Assembly (NCBI GenBank): GCA_019638835.1
Contig: JAHBTC010000002.1
Coordinates: 1-63,981 of the forward strand
Direction of reading: 5' to 3'
Length of the DNA: 63,981 nt
Source: Fimbriimonadaceae bacterium
GTDB lineage: Bacteria; Armatimonadota; Fimbriimonadia; Fimbriimonadales; Fimbriimonadaceae
Shown here: positions 62,099 to 63,981 of the stretch, one piece after another
How the letters are laid out: every line of letters begins with the position of its first letter
Position numbering within the stretch: position 1 is the first letter of the stretch
Program-made: the position numbers and the translations under genes
The notes under the pieces: generated by a model
Seen by the model: the letters and a program-made list of their open reading frames with translations, nothing else
Told to the model about the DNA's origin: nothing
Database searches by the model: none

Positions 62099-63981
62099 GC
62101 GGCAAGATTCCTTTTGCGATGGGATCGTGGACGAGCCAAGTGTTTCGGAATTGAACTCCACCTTCTGCCTCCGTATGATGGTCTTGAAGAAGTAAGGGCA
62201 TAGGGTCTGGACCTTCCGCAACGCTCAACCCCGTTTTATCCAGAATTTCTTCGTCATTGTGAACGAGTACTCCGTTCCAATAGAGGGTGATTCGCGCATT
62301 CGCTACCTTCTTGTCACCTTCCCAGCGGGCGGCAGTGAACCAGATGTCGTAGGTTTGCCAAACGCCTGCGCCGAAACTAGGATTCCAACGAGGGGCCGTC
62401 TGTCGGTAGATCGAACCAGCCTCATTGAATTGGGCTCCTGGAGAAGCGAGATCAATGATGCCGGGTGCGTTCATGATCTGAATCTCGTAACGGCTTTGTA
62501 GTTTGATTCCGCTGTTTCCGTTTGATTGAATGGCGAGATTGCCCCCCGCTGGGCTAAGCCATTCAAGATGTACCCGTATGTCCCCGTGGTTGAAAGGAGT
62601 GACTTGATCTGAGCCACCGATATCTGCGGAAGCGTCATGGACTACTTCCAACGCATCTCCGATAACGCGCCACCTCGGTGCATCAGGATGGATCGGCACA
62701 AGTTCACCTTGCCCCTTCTCTCCGATGAGAGTGATTGCATTCTCGGGACGAGCAAAGCGATCGGGCTGCCGAAGTGGTGATTCAATGAGCGGATCAGGAA
62801 GCCGCTGAAGCGTGTAGAACGCCTCCGGACTCCAAAGATAATCTCCGCCCAATGACTTCAGGTCGCCGAAGTGGAAGTGGATGACTCGCTTCTCTGCGAG
62901 CCCGTCAATGGATATGAATGCGGTTCTTCCGCCATTGGAGAGTGTTACGTCGGAGACCGCAAGCGTCTTTTCATCGCGCTTCGGCCCGCCGTAATCCATC
63001 ATGGGAACATAGGCGAACGACTTGACTACGGCCTTGCGGAGAGTCTCTTCAGAACCGCCTGCGAGCGGTTGCGTAAAGTTAACTTGGAAACCGTTTGGGC
63101 GCACACTGAGTTCAAGCACTTCGAACGGAACGACACCAGTCGGACGAAGTCTCTCCAAGCCAAACTTGTGCCCCAAGTGATTCCAGTTACCGTTGCTGCC
63201 GATCATGCCGACGTAAAGGCAATTATCCGGTCCCCAAACCAAACGGTTGACGCCTGCCTCCAATCCTTGTGAGTGGCGGTAAACGGCGCCTTGATACTTC
63301 CCATCTACTTTTTCGAGTTGGACACGTTGTAAGCCGCCGTACGTCACATCTCCAATCAGCATCTGCCCTCGGTACGCTCCGTCTGGGATCAAGATCATTT
63401 GGGAAGGACTGTTTCCAATCTCTCCGTGGGGGAACCAGACGGCAACGTTGTCCGTGGGCGATTCGCCGCCAGGTTGCTCTCGGTGTAAGTAAGTCGCACC
63501 CTCTTCGAGGCAATAGAGGGGGGAGGCGGGCAGCCATGTGCCCTGATTGTCCGCCATGAAAATGCGCCCATCGACACCGATGTTCATCCCGTTTGGAGTG
63601 CGGAGCCCAGTCGCAATGCTCTCAAACTCCCCGGTTGCCGGGTTTATCTTGTAGACCCGCCCCGGTCCCTCGGGCGTCGAATATGCCGGTAATGCTCGAT
63701 CGTCTTGAGGGGTGTAGTTCGTGTGACCGCCGCGCAATGGCACGCTGGAACTGATGTAGAAACGATCCTGAAATGGCAGGAGGTTGAACGTAAACTCGTG
63801 ATAGTTTGGGCTAACCCCCCATCCGTAAGCGACCGTTAGAAACTCGTCGGCTCTACCATCTTCGTCAGTGTCTCGAAGCCGGGTCACCTCACCTTTCTGC
63901 GTGACGTATACATCGCCTTTCCAATATGCTATGCCAAGTGGTTCGCCCAGACCGTCCGCAAACAGTTCTACTTTCGCGGGG
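62076..63981 (-). CDS. PVC-type protein with NHL/beta-propeller and DUF1080 (3-keto-disaccharide hydrolase-like) domain, partial
   Basis: The frame is open at the window's right end: codons from 63981 read PAKVELFADGLGEPLGIAYW and continue to VTRLRDTDEDGRADEF, the typical start region of PVC-type 'membrane-bound dehydrogenase' propellers, so the 5' end lies outside. Propeller motifs: GRVYKINPATGEFESIATGL, GVDGRIFMADNQG, NRLVWGPDNCLYVGMIGSNG. The C-terminal 180 residues (WRVIGDALEVVHDASADIGG, GIKLQSRYEIQIMN, FRNTWLVHD) are the DUF1080 lectin-like fold, which binds or cleaves 3-keto-sugars. Likely exported and active on oligosaccharides; the Tat-type Gfo/Idh/MocA enzyme elsewhere in the window would be a natural partner in 3-keto-sugar chemistry (inference). 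Confidence 0.87.
   Translation of the reverse strand, partial: PAKVELFADGLGEPLGIAYWKGDVYVTQKGEVTRLRDTDEDGRADEFLTVAYGWGVSPNYHEFTFNLLPFQDRFYISSSVPLRGGHTNYTPQDDRALPAYSTPEGPGRVYKINPATGEFESIATGLRTPNGMNIGVDGRIFMADNQGTWLPASPLYCLEEGATYLHREQPGGESPTDNVAVWFPHGEIGNSPSQMILIPDGAYRGQMLIGDVTYGGLQRVQLEKVDGKYQGAVYRHSQGLEAGVNRLVWGPDNCLYVGMIGSNGNWNHLGHKFGLERLRPTGVVPFEVLELSVRPNGFQVNFTQPLAGGSEETLRKAVVKSFAYVPMMDYGGPKRDEKTLAVSDVTLSNGGRTAFISIDGLAEKRVIHFHFGDLKSLGGDYLWSPEAFYTLQRLPDPLIESPLRQPDRFARPENAITLIGEKGQGELVPIHPDAPRWRVIGDALEVVHDASADIGGSDQVTPFNHGDIRVHLEWLSPAGGNLAIQSNGNSGIKLQSRYEIQIMNAPGIIDLASPGAQFNEAGSIYRQTAPRWNPSFGAGVWQTYDIWFTAARWEGDKKVANARITLYWNGVLVHNDEEILDKTGLSVAEGPDPMPLLLQDHHTEAEGGVQFRNTWLVHDPIAKGILPPTPMEDR

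Overview
The window (about 55% G+C by eye, densely packed, many genes on both strands) looks like a chromosomal segment of a member of the Armatimonadota, most likely a Fimbriimonas-like bacterium. This is inferred from gene content: four prepilin-like proteins of the 'H-X9-DG' type with near-identical N-termini, a PEP-CTERM protein, a PVC-type DUF1080 protein, and lipoprotein and Tat-exported enzymes. I see no insertion sequence, prophage, CRISPR array, plasmid or origin feature.

Layout. 1-4971 (minus): orphan TroA/BtuF-like binding lipoprotein, MtnP, a secreted HEAT-repeat protein and the start of an S41 protease. 5038-5113: tRNA-Trp. 5125-6444: ECF sigma factor with a membrane anti-sigma candidate. 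6625-8493: two prepilin-like genes; the second is preceded by a TPP riboswitch. 8573-12568: MutS2, cytidine deaminase and a membrane class III cyclase homologue with an altered catalytic motif. 12565-15045: two lipoproteins and a sugar nucleotidylyltransferase. 15227-30689: one long co-directional array encoding an ABC-2 exporter with an accessory membrane protein, a Gln/Met-rich coiled-coil membrane protein, MoxR, DUF58, two BatA/VWA proteins, an acidic protein ending in a GspE-N-like domain and a MinD/ParA-like ATPase. 30815-34504: a six-PAS diguanylate cyclase, divergent from a third prepilin-like gene. 35264-38033: a glycolipid-type glycosyltransferase, a membrane protein and an LpxH-like phosphoesterase. 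38089-43135: a secreted protein, an LD-carboxypeptidase, a Tat-type Gfo/Idh/MocA oxidoreductase and P5C dehydrogenase. 43264-44312: a BON lipoprotein and a glycine-zipper protein. 44428-45455: a cobalamin riboswitch and a fourth prepilin-like gene. 45461-53518: pullulanase, TspO, YceI, GH25 lysozyme, MsbA-like ABC exporter, fasciclin and PEP-CTERM proteins. 53631-56977: the circularly permuted ATP-grasp / alpha-E / transglutaminase operon. 57094-63981: a phosphodiesterase-like protein, an M14 carboxypeptidase, adenosine deaminase with a P-loop kinase, and a partial PVC-type DUF1080 protein.

The most striking observation is that two different vitamin-cofactor riboswitches, TPP (about 7555-7646) and cobalamin (about 44428-44545), each lie directly upstream of a prepilin-like H-X9-DG gene rather than a vitamin synthesis or transport gene. 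Each has a plausible expression platform that I can draw by hand. This suggests cofactor-controlled expression of pilin-like surface or periplasmic proteins. Whether these take part in vitamin capture is inference. A third prepilin-like gene (6625) has an unidentified, possibly structured leader; the fourth (34551) has almost no leader.

Genes are compact. Stop/start overlaps are common in the operons, and three convergent gene pairs share exactly 4 bp of overlapping stop codons.
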